The notes: generated by a model not told the origin, from the letters alone. A stretch of DNA of 64,000 bases from Rhodospirillales bacterium (GCA_028824295.1 JAPPED010000022.1:1-64000); one strand, 5' to 3'; shown: positions 39,936 through 49,384, numbered from the stretch's first letter. Numbers and translations: made by a program.

Positions 39936-40373
39936 GTGTCACGCGAACAAGTCATGCAGCCACCGCCGCCGCTTCACTCGACCCTCCGCCTTATCGGCAA
40001 CCCACCAATTAGCGATCTGCCGCTTACGGAAACGTACCGCTGCCAGCAGTTCCTTACGCTCGAATGTCGGAAGCCGGAAGGTTCCACCCAGGACCGCCCC
40101 GCACGGCGGATGATCGCGGAAGCCGAGCAGGCAGGCAGGCTGCAGCCCGGCGGGACCATCGTTGAGGGGACCGCCGGCAACACCGGTCTAGGCTTCACCC
40201 TGATCGCCCGTCAGAAGTCTGCCCTGGATACCACGTCAGCGCGATCGGATCTCGCACGCATGGTCGGCCAGAACGGGTACGCTGTGGTCACAGATGATGG
40301 ACGGCTGGTCGGAGTGGTCCCCGCGCTCGACTTGCTGCGCGATGCCGGGCGTACCGGCGTCAAGGAGCACTGA
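39936..40373 (+). pseudogene. internally deleted cystathionine beta-synthase / cysteine synthase remnant
   Basis: This open frame of about 145 codons (GTG at the left edge, or ATG 18 nt later) begins like a type-II PLP synthase: LIGNPPISDLPL, a KPEGSTQDRPARRMI block, and GGTIVEGTAGNTGLGFTLIAR. It then jumps straight to the end of a C-terminal CBS domain (NGYAVVTDDGRLVGVVPALDLL). Roughly 200-300 residues of the catalytic core are missing. The PLP lysine in the usual GGSVKDR is Gln here. It cannot be catalytic, yet the frame is open and its stop overlaps the next start (TGATG), keeping coupling. Confidence 0.8.
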
Positions 40374-41539
40374 TGAGCGGGCAAAACACACGATTCGAGA
40401 CGCGTGCCATCCATGCGGGTCAGCAACCGGACCCCGCGACCGGCGCCGTCATCACGCCGATCTACGCCACGTCGACCTACGTGCAGCGCGAGCCCGCCGT
40501 GCACCAGGGCTACGAGTACTCGCGCACGGGCAATCCCACGCGGGCCGCCTACGAACGATCCATTGCCGACCTGGAGGGCGGGACGCACGGCTTTGCCTAC
40601 GCCTCGGGGATGGCCGCCACGGACGCCGTGCTCACCCTGCTGGACTCCGGCAATCACGTCCTGGCCATGGATGACCTGTACGGCGGGACCCGTCGACTCT
40701 TTGAACGGGTGCGGCGCGATGCATCCAATCTTCGGTTCTCCTTCGCCGATCTGGCTGACGATGCGGTGGCGGATCGCGCCATCGACTCGGGCGTGCAGAT
40801 GATCTGGATTGAGACGCCTACCAACCCGATGCTCAAGCTGGTGGACCTAGCCAAGGTTGCGGAGCTGGCCCACCGGGCCGGGGCGATTGCGGTCGCTGAC
40901 AACACCTTTGCATCCCCCTTCCTGCAGCGGCCCCTGGAACTCGGGTTCGACATTGTCGTGCATTCCGCAACCAAGTACCTGAACGGCCATTCGGACATGG
41001 TCGGCGGGGTAGCCGTGACCCAAGACGCCGGGATCGCCGAGCAGCTCGCGTTTCTGCAAAATGCCGTGGGCGGTGTGCAGGGACCTTTCGATTCCTTCCT
41101 CGCGCATCGCGGCCTGAAGACACTGGCCCTGCGCATAGAGCGACATGTTGCCAACGCCATGACCATCGCGGCGTGGCTGGAGGGGCGGCCGGAAATCGAA
41201 CAGGTGATCTATCCCGGACTGCCGAGCCATCCCCAGCATGCCCTCGCGCGCCGTCAGATGCCGCTGGGGTCGGGCGGGATCGTCACCGCGATTCTGCGCG
41301 GAGACATTGAATCCTCGCGCCGAATGCTTGCTGCCTGTGAGGTGTTCGCGCTGGCCGAATCCTTGGGCGGTGTGGAGAGCCTGATCGAGCATCCAGCGCT
41401 GATGACGCACGCGTCGGTACCGCCGGAGGTGCGCGCTGAACTGGGCATCAGCGACGGGTTGATTCGTTTATCGATCGGCATCGAGCATGTCTCGGACCTG
41501 ATCGCTGACCTGGAACAGGCCCTCAGCGAAATCCGCTAG
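40373..41539 (+). CDS. cystathionine gamma-synthase/gamma-lyase family PLP enzyme
   Basis: A 388-aa transsulfuration enzyme. Markers are YSRTGNPTRAAYE, the ASGMAATDAVL loop, ETPTNPMLKLVDL, DNTFASPFLQRPLELG and the PLP-lysine motif SATKYLNGHSD. The family includes cystathionine gamma-synthase, gamma-lyase and O-succinylhomoserine sulfhydrylase; these cannot be separated by eye. Its position after a cystathionine beta-synthase remnant suggests the pair once formed a CBS-CGL reverse-transsulfuration operon (homocysteine to cysteine). Confidence 0.92.
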   Translation: MSGQNTRFETRAIHAGQQPDPATGAVITPIYATSTYVQREPAVHQGYEYSRTGNPTRAAYERSIADLEGGTHGFAYASGMAATDAVLTLLDSGNHVLAMDDLYGGTRRLFERVRRDASNLRFSFADLADDAVADRAIDSGVQMIWIETPTNPMLKLVDLAKVAELAHRAGAIAVADNTFASPFLQRPLELGFDIVVHSATKYLNGHSDMVGGVAVTQDAGIAEQLAFLQNAVGGVQGPFDSFLAHRGLKTLALRIERHVANAMTIAAWLEGRPEIEQVIYPGLPSHPQHALARRQMPLGSGGIVTAILRGDIESSRRMLAACEVFALAESLGGVESLIEHPALMTHASVPPEVRAELGISDGLIRLSIGIEHVSDLIADLEQALSEIR

Positions 41540-41541
41540 CC

Positions 41542-42051
41542 TTGCGAACCCTCTATCTCCTGCGGCATGCCAAGTCCTCTTGGGCCCGTCCGCTCCTTCG
41601 CGACCACGATCGGCCGCTGGCCCGCCGGGGCCGGGACGCCAGCCGCGCCATCGCCGACTACATCGCGAGCAGTCACCCTCTTCCCGATCTCGTGATCACC
41701 TCGACCGCAGCGCGAACGCTGGAAACCGCCCGGCTGGTCATCGCGCGGTGGAACCCCAAACCGCCTGTCGTGGAAGAAGCCTCGCTCTATCTCGCCGCAC
41801 CGGGCGACATGCTCAAGTGCATTCACGCGGTCGCGGATGCCCCGGTACTGATGCTGATCGGACACAACCCCGGGACCGCGGAGCTTGGCCACCTGCTGGC
41901 CGGCAACCGCCAGCTGTTCGGCAGCAAGTTTCCGACCGCCGGTCTGGCCGTGTTCACGTTTGACATCGACGACTGGGCGCTTGCCGAGCCAGGCGCCGGC
42001 AACCTCCAGGCCTTCGTCCAGCCGCGCGGCCTGATCGCTCAATCCGCCTGA
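41542..42051 (+). CDS. SixA-like histidine phosphatase
   Basis: A 169-aa histidine phosphatase superfamily protein. The phosphohistidine motif is LLRHAKSSW at the N-terminus, followed by DRPLARRGRDASRAIADYI, and the second catalytic histidine is in LIGHNPGTAEL. SixA-type enzymes dephosphorylate phosphohistidine on signalling or phosphotransfer proteins; the real substrate here is unknown. The TTG start lies 2 nt after the transsulfuration enzyme stop, so it is in the same transcript. Confidence 0.88.
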   Translation: MRTLYLLRHAKSSWARPLLRDHDRPLARRGRDASRAIADYIASSHPLPDLVITSTAARTLETARLVIARWNPKPPVVEEASLYLAAPGDMLKCIHAVADAPVLMLIGHNPGTAELGHLLAGNRQLFGSKFPTAGLAVFTFDIDDWALAEPGAGNLQAFVQPRGLIAQSA

Positions 42052-42094
42052 CCGGCCGAACGCGCCGGGGAGGAGCCAATCCCCAACCGCCGTC

Positions 42095-42988
42095 CTAATC
42101 CGATGGTGGCTTTTTCACCGTATTCCGCACCGCCGGTAGGTCCTGCAGCCAAGCGACCAATGCGTCAAGGTCTTCGGGCGTCATCTTGCCCGTGCTGTGT
42201 TCCACGACCAGTGCCATGGCGCCACCGGCAGCATCGCCATCCGGCGTCAGTCCGGTCTGCAGGAAGAAACGAAGGTCGACTGCGTCCCAGTCGAGGCCAG
42301 TTTCGGGGTCGGGGGTAAGGTTGCCAGCCACATCGCCGTCGCCCAACCTGGCCCCCGCCATCGCCATGGTTCTCCGCAAGGCGCCAAATCGGTTCCGAGG
42401 GGTATGGCATTCGCCGCAATGCGCCAGCGCATTGGCGAGATAGCCGCCGCGAGACGCGGTATCGAAAGAATCGTCCGCAGGGTCGAAGTAGAGGAGCCGC
42501 CAAGCCCACAGGCCGGTCCGGACAGAGAACGGAAACGCCAGATCATGACCGGGTGACGCCTCCCGAACCGGCTCCACGGTACGGAAATACGCGTAGAGAT
42601 CACGTGCGTCCTGGTCGGTCATCCGGGCATAGCTGAGATAAGGAAACGCCGGGTAGTACGGCTGCCCCGCCGGACTCACGCCCTGCTTGAGCGCCTTGAC
42701 GAAATCGGCCTCGCTCCACCCGCCGATTCCGTGGTCGGAGTCGAAGGTGATGTTCGGTGCCCGAAAGGTCCCGAAATCCGAATGCAATGGTGGACCGCCG
42801 GCGTAGTGTCTGCCGCCGTGCTCGAAGTCGGTATGGCACGACGCGCATCCCGCGACGGCCGCGAGGTAAGCGCCCCGTTCGGGGTCGCCCGCGTGGGCCG
42901 CAGCCGCGGCAAGAAACGTTGCCGCGGCCAAGGTGATGCGGCCTGCTATTCGTCCTTGATTCGGAATGACTTGTGGCATGCGCCGCAA
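42095..42988 (-). CDS. diheme c-type cytochrome
   Basis: A 297-aa exported cytochrome with a signal peptide (ITLAAATFLAAAAAHA). It has two heme-binding sites: CASCH at residues 48-52, and CGECH in LAHCGECHTPRNRFG in the second half. The two-domain layout, with GGPPLHSDFGTFRAPNIT and MTDQDARDLYAYFRT, resembles the cytochrome subunits of membrane dehydrogenases. It overlaps the upstream cytochrome gene by about 40 nt, so the two are cotranscribed. No dehydrogenase subunit is adjacent. An ATG three codons further in is an alternative start. Confidence 0.88.
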   Translation of the reverse strand: MRRMPQVIPNQGRIAGRITLAAATFLAAAAAHAGDPERGAYLAAVAGCASCHTDFEHGGRHYAGGPPLHSDFGTFRAPNITFDSDHGIGGWSEADFVKALKQGVSPAGQPYYPAFPYLSYARMTDQDARDLYAYFRTVEPVREASPGHDLAFPFSVRTGLWAWRLLYFDPADDSFDTASRGGYLANALAHCGECHTPRNRFGALRRTMAMAGARLGDGDVAGNLTPDPETGLDWDAVDLRFFLQTGLTPDGDAAGGAMALVVEHSTGKMTPEDLDALVAWLQDLPAVRNTVKKPPSD

Positions 42989-43404
42989 CTCTTGCCGAGC
43001 GCGCCGAGTGCTGCGCCTACTGCAGCCATGTCGCCGCCCGCGGCCGCCATTGCGAGCGCCTCAGCCTTGCCGATGGTGTCCTCGAGCGCAGCATCGAACT
43101 TCGCACGATCCTGCCAGATCTCGGGCTTGGCCTTGGTCTTGCCTTCGGCTGTGCCCTCCGGGAAGGCGATACCCGCGTTGTTCAGCAGGTCAACGATGGC
43201 TTGCGAGTCGGTGACCAGTCCGTCGGAGAAATCGACCTGACCTTTCACCAGCAATGCCACATTGCTGATGTGCCCGCCGACGGCCTTCATCAGGTTCTGC
43301 CGGTACTTAATCACGTGCTCCGGGGCGTTCGCGGCGGACGCCGCTCCCCCCACAACGGCGGCCGCCAGGATCGCAGCCGAGGCGATGCGGACGAGATGCT
43401 GCAT
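42946..43404 (-). CDS. cytochrome c-556 / cytochrome c' family protein
   Basis: A 152-aa periplasmic cytochrome of the four-helix-bundle class. It has a signal peptide (ASAAILAAAVVGGAASA), early KYRQNLMKAVGGHI, and one heme motif, CGACH, at about residues 140-144 near the C-terminus, as is typical for c'/c-556. The ATG has GGAGGGG immediately upstream. Its 3' end overlaps the diheme cytochrome gene, so the pair probably works together in electron transfer. Confidence 0.9.
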   Translation of the reverse strand: MQHLVRIASAAILAAAVVGGAASAANAPEHVIKYRQNLMKAVGGHISNVALLVKGQVDFSDGLVTDSQAIVDLLNNAGIAFPEGTAEGKTKAKPEIWQDRAKFDAALEDTIGKAEALAMAAAGGDMAAVGAALGALGKSCGACHKSFRIKDE

Positions 43405-43622
43405 GACCCCCTCCTTCCAAGGGTGTTTCGCGTACCGCAAGTGTGTGGCGTTTTGGAGGTGAGGGCAAGCCACGTCGAGGCCGCGACCCGTAGCCCGGGC
43501 CAGGAGGTGCCGGCGCCGGCAAGCAGCTGTTCGGCGCTGGTCCGGAGGGCACCCCGTGTCGGCAGGTTCGCTAGACTGCCGGCCTTTGCCGGAATCAAAC
43601 GTCCTGCCCGAGCTGCGCGCCC

Positions 43623-45179
43623 ATGCTGAACCTAGCCACCGTCCTCGAATCCAGCGCCCGCGACCGTCCGGACGCGACCGCGATCACGTTTCTCGGCAGC
43701 ACGTTCAGCTACGCGGAAGTCGATGCGCTGGCGAACCAGGTGGCCACCGGGATCCGGGCGGTAGGGATCGAGCCGGGTCAGCGTATCGCGCTCTGCTCAC
43801 CCAATGTCCCACAGTTCATCTTCGTCTATTTCGGGATCATCAAGGCCGGTTGTGTCGTGGTCCCGTTCAACGTCCTGCTGGCGGAGGACGAGTTCGCGTA
43901 CATCCTCGAGGACTCTGGCGCCGTCGGGTTCTTCTGCTTCGAAGGCACCAACGAGCTGCCGGTCGGAGAAACCGGCCGGAAAGCCTTCGTCCGGACGGAG
44001 GGCTGCCGTTGCTTCTGGTCCATTTCGCTGGATCCGCAGGCGCCGGACCCGTTCCCAGGCGCGAGCACATTCCAATCGCTCGTGCAGGGAGCGGACGACC
44101 ACTTCGACACGGTTGATCGGTCGGGCGAAGACACCGCCGTCATTCTCTACACCTCGGGGACCACCGGCCGCCCGAAGGGCGCAGAGCTCACACACTCGAA
44201 CCTGGTGCTGAACACGGTCGTGCTGGCGAAGGTGACCGATCTGTCAGATCAGGACCGCATCCTCGTGGCCCTTCCGCTGTTCCACGTGTTCGGCCAGGTC
44301 GTCCTGATGCTTGCGGGGTTCCTCGGAAACTGCCGCCTGGTCCTCATGCCGCGCTTCGAGCCGGCCGCCGTGTTCGAACGCGTCAAGGCGGAAGGGGTCA
44401 CCGTCCTAGCCGGGGTTCCGACGATGTACTGGGGCTTGCTCACGTACGCAGAAGCCGAACCCGGGCTGGACGCGGGCGGGGCGCTGGAGACCGTCCGGGT
44501 GTGCGCCACCGGCGGGGCCGCCATGCCCCTCGAGGTCCTTCGAGCGGTGGAAGAACGCTTCAACGTCACCGTGCTGGAAGGCTACGGTCTCTCGGAAACA
44601 TCGCCTGGCGTCAGCTTCAACAGCGTCGACGTCGAACGTCGGGCCGGCTCGGTCGGACGCGCGATCTGGGGCGTTGAGATGCGCATCGTCGATCCCGATG
44701 ACAACCCGTTGCCGCCCCGAGAGACCGGCGAAGTCGTCGTCCGCGGACACTGCGTGATGAAGGGTTACCTGAATCGGCCGGAGGCGACCGCCGAGGCCAT
44801 GCGGGGCGGCTGGTTTCATACCGGCGACCTGGGCTACATGGACGAGGAGGGTTATCTCTACATCGTGGACCGGCTCAAGGATCTGGTGATCCGGGGCGGT
44901 TACAACGTCTATCCGCGCGAAGTGGAGGAAGTCCTGATCGAGCACCCTGAGGTATCGTTGTGCGCGGTCATCGGTGTCCCGCATGAACAGTATGGCGAAG
45001 AGTTGAAAGCGTTCATCGTCCGCGAACCCGGCTCCGGTCTCGACGCTGAGACCGTGATTGCATTCGCGCGCGAGCGCATTGCGGCCTATAAATATCCACG
45101 AATTGTCGAGTTCTGCGACACCCTGCCCATGAACGCTACTGGTAAGATCCTCAAGACCCACCTTCGGAAGCAGCCGTGA
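43623..45179 (+). CDS. acyl-CoA synthetase (AMP-forming), long-chain fatty-acid CoA ligase-like
   Basis: A 518-aa member of the ANL adenylating superfamily. The AMP-binding P-loop is LYTSGTTGRPKGAELTH, followed by VLEGYGLSETSPG, FHTGDLGYMDEEGYLYIVDRLKDLVIRGGYNVYP and the C-terminal catalytic lysine in NATGKILKTHLR. The enzyme should activate a carboxylic acid to its CoA ester. The residues after the A5 motif resemble medium/long-chain ligases, but chain length is not certain. It overlaps ispH by 4 nt. Confidence 0.92.
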   Translation: MLNLATVLESSARDRPDATAITFLGSTFSYAEVDALANQVATGIRAVGIEPGQRIALCSPNVPQFIFVYFGIIKAGCVVVPFNVLLAEDEFAYILEDSGAVGFFCFEGTNELPVGETGRKAFVRTEGCRCFWSISLDPQAPDPFPGASTFQSLVQGADDHFDTVDRSGEDTAVILYTSGTTGRPKGAELTHSNLVLNTVVLAKVTDLSDQDRILVALPLFHVFGQVVLMLAGFLGNCRLVLMPRFEPAAVFERVKAEGVTVLAGVPTMYWGLLTYAEAEPGLDAGGALETVRVCATGGAAMPLEVLRAVEERFNVTVLEGYGLSETSPGVSFNSVDVERRAGSVGRAIWGVEMRIVDPDDNPLPPRETGEVVVRGHCVMKGYLNRPEATAEAMRGGWFHTGDLGYMDEEGYLYIVDRLKDLVIRGGYNVYPREVEEVLIEHPEVSLCAVIGVPHEQYGEELKAFIVREPGSGLDAETVIAFARERIAAYKYPRIVEFCDTLPMNATGKILKTHLRKQP

Positions 45180-46132
45180 AACGGATCCTCCTGGCCAACC
45201 CCCGAGGCTTCTGCGCCGGCGTCGAGCGCGCGATCGAGGTGGTCGAGCGGGCAATCGACATCTACGGGCCGCCGGTCTACGTCCGGCACGCAATCGTCCA
45301 CAACGAACATGTGGTCGCGACGCTCCGCGATCAGGGCGTCGTATTTGTCGACGAAGTGGACGAGATCCCGGTGGGCGCCATCGCAGTTTTCAGTGCCCAC
45401 GGCGTCGCCAGCAGCGTCGAGAACGCGGCGGGAGTCCGGAGCCTGCGGGTGATCGACGCCACCTGCCCGCTGGTTTCCAAGGTTCACAAGGAGGCCGTGC
45501 GCTACCACGAAGCAGGGTACGAAGTCCTGCTGGTCGGCCATCGCGGCCATCCGGAAGTGGTCGGTACCACGGGCCGGGTCAAGAGCGGTATCTTCGTGCT
45601 CGAGACGGTTGCCGATGTCGAAGCATTCACGCCTCGTGACCCCGAACGCCTCGCCTACGTCACGCAGACCACGCTGTCGATGGACGATACGCGCGAGATG
45701 ATCGACGCGCTGCAGGCCCGGTTCCCGACCATCCGGGGACCCGATCTGCGGGATATCTGTTACGCCACCCGGAACCGTCAGCAGGCGGTGCGGATCCTGG
45801 CCGGGCAATCGGACCTCATCATCGTGGTCGGCGGTTCCATGAGCTCCAATTCCGCGCGGCTGCGCGAAATCGGCGAGCAGGCCGACGTCCCGAGCTACCG
45901 CGTCAAGAGCGCGGACGACCTCGAGACCTCGTGGTTTGACGGGGTGTCGACGGTGGGCGTCACGGCCGGCGCATCCACTCCGGACGTGCTGGTCGACATG
46001 GTGGTCGAGCGCATCCAGACCATCGCCGGGCGCACCGTGGCCGTCCAGGAGCTCGAGGCAAAACCAGAGAACACCCGGTTCCGGCTGCCCAAGCATTGGC
46101 CCGAGGCCGAAACCCCGCTGCATCCCGCGTAG
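45176..46132 (+). CDS. ispH: 4-hydroxy-3-methylbut-2-enyl diphosphate reductase IspH
   Basis: A 318-aa 4Fe-4S reductase that performs the last step of the MEP isoprenoid pathway. The three cluster cysteines are Cys13 (NPRGFCAGV), the one in DATCPLVSKVHKEA and the one in DICYATRNRQQAV. The proton-relay glutamate motif TTLSMDDT and the SSNSARLRE phosphate site are present. The GTG start overlaps the acyl-CoA synthetase stop, giving probable coupling of two unrelated functions. Confidence 0.96.
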   Translation: MKRILLANPRGFCAGVERAIEVVERAIDIYGPPVYVRHAIVHNEHVVATLRDQGVVFVDEVDEIPVGAIAVFSAHGVASSVENAAGVRSLRVIDATCPLVSKVHKEAVRYHEAGYEVLLVGHRGHPEVVGTTGRVKSGIFVLETVADVEAFTPRDPERLAYVTQTTLSMDDTREMIDALQARFPTIRGPDLRDICYATRNRQQAVRILAGQSDLIIVVGGSMSSNSARLREIGEQADVPSYRVKSADDLETSWFDGVSTVGVTAGASTPDVLVDMVVERIQTIAGRTVAVQELEAKPENTRFRLPKHWPEAETPLHPA

Positions 46133-46513
46133 GCCAGAGCCCCTTTTTCGCACGCATCGCGCCCGGGCGATCGCCAAGCCGATCCCGGGCTGTACCGGTC
46201 GCGGCGAACCGGCCGGGCTCGCCAAGCATCCTCCAACGAGTGGCCGGCGGCTGCAGCTGCCGGGTTCGTCGAGCGCCACGCCCGATGCGACTTCTCGACG
46301 CGCCGATCGCCTGCGTCCCGGCGCCCTGTCGGCAACGGTCCTGGCTGCCCGTCGTCGATCAAGCCCGCCCAGGCAACGGAGCGGCCGACAGGATCCGCGC
46401 GCCTGGAACGGCGCCGCGAATGGGAAACCGGGACTCTTGTGGCCGGATTGGAACCATGAGCCCTGCTATGCTCTGCATCCTTTCACGGTCAAGGGGCTGA
46501 GGAAGGAGGGTCC
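46133..46513. other. intergenic region upstream of the solute-binding-protein array
   Basis: No gene is evident in these 381 bp. The last 50 bp form the leader that is repeated upstream of the third binding-protein gene. The promoter of the transporter operon should lie here. Confidence 0.45.
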
Positions 46514-46516
46514 ATG
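46464..46516 (+). repeat. 53-bp leader repeat, copy 1
   Basis: Ungapped alignment with 49628-49680 gives 45 identical bases of 53 by my count. It includes a TATGCT hexamer, the run GCATCCTTTCA, the ribosome binding site GGAAGGAGGG and the start codon of the first binding-protein gene. Confidence 0.8.
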
Positions 46517-47866
46517 GCCACGAAGACGACTTCGCGCCGGATCTTCCTGCAGTCCGCAGGCGCCGCCGCAGCCGGGGCGCTCGCCGCCCCCTATGTGAAG
46601 ACCGCTACGTCAGCCGGAAAACTGAAACTGGGCGTCCTGGACCACTGGGTGCCGGGCACGAACCAAGCGCTCCGACAGATCCTGACCCGGTGGGGTGAGG
46701 CCAACGGGGTCGACGTCTCCGTCGACTTCATCACGTCGCTCGGAAACAAGCCCCTGCTGACGGCGCAAGCGGAAGCCCGCGCCAGGGCCGGGCATGACAT
46801 CTTCATGCATTCCTCTGCGATGGTCCCCTTATTCAAGAATCGGCTCGTCCCCCTTGACGACGTGGTGGAAGACATTCTGTCCACGCAGGGCCCGATCGCT
46901 GACGTCTTCCGATACGCCGGCCACCTCGATGGCTCCTGGCGGGTGAGCCCTGCCCCTACCGGAACCAATTGCTACGCAACCGTGGCGCGGCGCGACCTCT
47001 TCTTGGAACACGCTGCCGTCGACCTGACGGAGTTGTTTCCGGCAAACGATTCGCGAGACCCCGCAAAGGTGGAAAGCTGGGACTGGGAGGCGTTTCGAAA
47101 CGCGGCGGGCGCGCTCCATGCCGCAGGCGTCCCCGTCGGAGCCCCTGTTGCGCCGATCCCCGACAGCACCGGTTGGCTGACCCAGCTGTTCGCCGCCTAC
47201 GGCGCGGCCGTGGTCGACGAACGCGGTGACATTGCCGTCAATTCCGACCCTGTACGGGAGGTACTCGAGTACGCAATCCGACTTCTGGAATTCCTGCCCG
47301 ACGGCGTGTACGCGTGGGACGACGCGGGCAACAATCGGTGGATCATTTCGGGCTCGGGCAGCGCCATTTTCAATCCGCCGAGCGCCTGGGCGGTCGCCAA
47401 ACGCGACAGCCCTGACGTGGCTCGTCACATCTGGCACTGCGATTCTCCCCGGGGACCGGCCGGCCGGTTTCGCACCTTCAACACGATCTTCTGGGGACTC
47501 TGGGACTTCTCCGAAAACCAGTCCGCTGCCCGTGACCTGCTCCGCTACGTGGCCGAGCCGGATGTGGTCGCGGCCATGCTGGAGGCTTCGCAGGGCTACG
47601 ACCTCCCCATGGTTCTTTCGCACTACGACCACACGAACGTGTGGGCGGAAGGTCAACCGCCAGCGGGCGGGCTGTACAACTATGCCATTCGCGGCGACGA
47701 ACAACCGATCGTCGGCGGGTACCCTGCGCCCGCTGAAATCGGCGCGAGCATTACGGTGCAGCGGGTCGTTTCCAATCTGGTCGCTCGCGTTACCCAAGGC
47801 GGGGACAGCATCGACGCGGGCATAAGCTGGGCCGAGAACGAGCTTGCAGGCGTGCTCCGCGGCTGA
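46514..47866 (+). CDS. extracellular solute-binding protein, Tat-type signal (paralogue 1)
   Basis: A 450-aa periplasmic binding protein of the UgpB-like (sugar-type) ABC importer class. The N-terminus TSRRIFLQSAGAAAAGALAAPY is a twin-arginine signal. Shared with its two neighbours are LDHWVPGTNQALRQIL, NNRWIISGSGSAIFNPPSAW and DFSENQSAARDLLRYVAEP. Segments that differ between the copies are residues 94-103 and 148-156, likely parts of the ligand pocket. It is the first gene of the three-binding-protein, two-permease, one-ATPase array. The ligand is unknown. Confidence 0.88.
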   Translation: MATKTTSRRIFLQSAGAAAAGALAAPYVKTATSAGKLKLGVLDHWVPGTNQALRQILTRWGEANGVDVSVDFITSLGNKPLLTAQAEARARAGHDIFMHSSAMVPLFKNRLVPLDDVVEDILSTQGPIADVFRYAGHLDGSWRVSPAPTGTNCYATVARRDLFLEHAAVDLTELFPANDSRDPAKVESWDWEAFRNAAGALHAAGVPVGAPVAPIPDSTGWLTQLFAAYGAAVVDERGDIAVNSDPVREVLEYAIRLLEFLPDGVYAWDDAGNNRWIISGSGSAIFNPPSAWAVAKRDSPDVARHIWHCDSPRGPAGRFRTFNTIFWGLWDFSENQSAARDLLRYVAEPDVVAAMLEASQGYDLPMVLSHYDHTNVWAEGQPPAGGLYNYAIRGDEQPIVGGYPAPAEIGASITVQRVVSNLVARVTQGGDSIDAGISWAENELAGVLRG

Positions 47867-48028
47867 TGGGCGCGGGTGACGGCTTCCACAGCGGCGGTCC
47901 GGGTTTGCCCACAGGAATTGCCGGTTTGGGACATGATTCGATGCTGGCGAGAACTGCATTTGCAGGCGCGCACCCGTCAGTCAGGTTGCCTGACCGTGCG
48001 CGTCCCTTGAGGTAACGAAGAAGGAAGC

Positions 48029-49384
48029 ATGAACTTGACGACAGGTTCGACCCGCCGAACTTTCCTGAAGGCCGCCGGTGCCGCCGCCGCGGGGACACTC
48101 GCGGCCCCCTACGTGCAGACCGCTGGCTCAGCCGGCCGGCTGAGACTCGGGGTCATCGACCATTGGGTACCGGGCACGAATGAGGTGCTGCAGCAACTCC
48201 TGGAACGATGGGGCGAAGCCAACCACGTCGAGGTCACGGTCGACTTCATCACCACCATCGGCAACAAGCTGCTGCTGACCGCCCAGGCGGAGTCGCGCGC
48301 CGGGTCCGGGCACGACATTTTTGCGCTCGAGTTTCACATGGTCCCGATGTTCAAGCATCGCCTGATTGCCGTCGACGACGTGGTCGACGACATCGTCGCT
48401 GCGTACGGACCCATTGCTGAACTGTCCAGGCAAGCCGCATTTCTCGACGGCGCGTGGCGAGGGGGCCCCTCCCCAGCGATGAACGCATCGGCGGCGACCG
48501 TGGCCCGGCGCGACCTGTTCCTGGAACACGCCGGCATCGATCTGACCGAATTGTTTCCGGCCAGCGATTCCCGTGATACCGCCAAAGTCGACCGTTGGGA
48601 CTGGGAGGCCTTCGCCAAGGCGGCGGCAGCCCTCCACGCTGCCGGTCGTCCGGTTGGTGCCGCGATTTCTCCCGTCACCGACAGCAGCGCCTGGCTGGCC
48701 CAGCTGTTCGCATCCTACGGCGCGGCCATGGTGAACGAGCAGGGCGAGATCGCCGCGGATTCGGATGCGGTTCGCGAGGCCCTCGAATACCTGACCCGAC
48801 TGGCGGAGGTCATGCCGGACAGCGTGTATGCGTGGGACGACGCCAGCAACAACCGCTGGATCATCTCGGGCGCCGGCAGCGCCATCTTCAACCCCCCGAG
48901 CGCGTGGGCCGTCGCCAAACGGGATAGTCCGGACGTGGCGCAGCACCTCTGGCATTGCGACGTGCCGCGTGGCCCGGCCGGGCGCTTCCGGGCCTTCAAC
49001 TCGATCTTCTGGGGCATCTGGGATTTCTCCGAGAACCAGTCGGCAGCCCGTGACCTGCTTCGCTACGTGGCCGAGCCGGAAGTGGTCGTTGCCATGCTGG
49101 AGGCTTCGCAAGGCTATGACCTTCCCCTGATTGCCTCGCATTATGATCGCACCGCGGTGTGGGCGGATGCCGGGCCGCCTGCCGGAGGGCTCTACAACTA
49201 CGCCCTCCGCGGGGACGAGCGGACGCTGACCGACGGCTACCCTGCGCCCCCGGAGATCGCGGCTCGGATCAGCTTGCAGCGAGTCGTTCCCAATCTCGTG
49301 GCCCGAGTCACGCAAGGGGGCGAGAGCTTCGACGACGCCATCGGATGGGCTGAGAACGAACTCGAAGGCGTGCTTCGCAGCTGA
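48029..49384 (+). CDS. extracellular solute-binding protein, Tat-type signal (paralogue 2)
   Basis: A 451-aa paralogue of the preceding gene with the same length and architecture. The Tat signal is TRRTFLKAAGAAAAGTLAAPY. Most of the protein can be aligned without gaps with copies 1 and 3, but the segment after GHDI reads FALEFHM and the later one PAMNASAAT, unlike either neighbour. GAAGGAAG precedes the ATG; its leader is not related to that of copies 1 and 3. The 162-bp gap upstream has no gene. Confidence 0.88.
   Translation: MNLTTGSTRRTFLKAAGAAAAGTLAAPYVQTAGSAGRLRLGVIDHWVPGTNEVLQQLLERWGEANHVEVTVDFITTIGNKLLLTAQAESRAGSGHDIFALEFHMVPMFKHRLIAVDDVVDDIVAAYGPIAELSRQAAFLDGAWRGGPSPAMNASAATVARRDLFLEHAGIDLTELFPASDSRDTAKVDRWDWEAFAKAAAALHAAGRPVGAAISPVTDSSAWLAQLFASYGAAMVNEQGEIAADSDAVREALEYLTRLAEVMPDSVYAWDDASNNRWIISGAGSAIFNPPSAWAVAKRDSPDVAQHLWHCDVPRGPAGRFRAFNSIFWGIWDFSENQSAARDLLRYVAEPEVVVAMLEASQGYDLPLIASHYDRTAVWADAGPPAGGLYNYALRGDERTLTDGYPAPPEIAARISLQRVVPNLVARVTQGGESFDDAIGWAENELEGVLRS

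Noticed and set aside
45086-46279. 397-codon minus-strand frame opposite ispH
   Set aside because: ispH motifs are complete on the plus strand; the minus frame is a shadow without a start signal.
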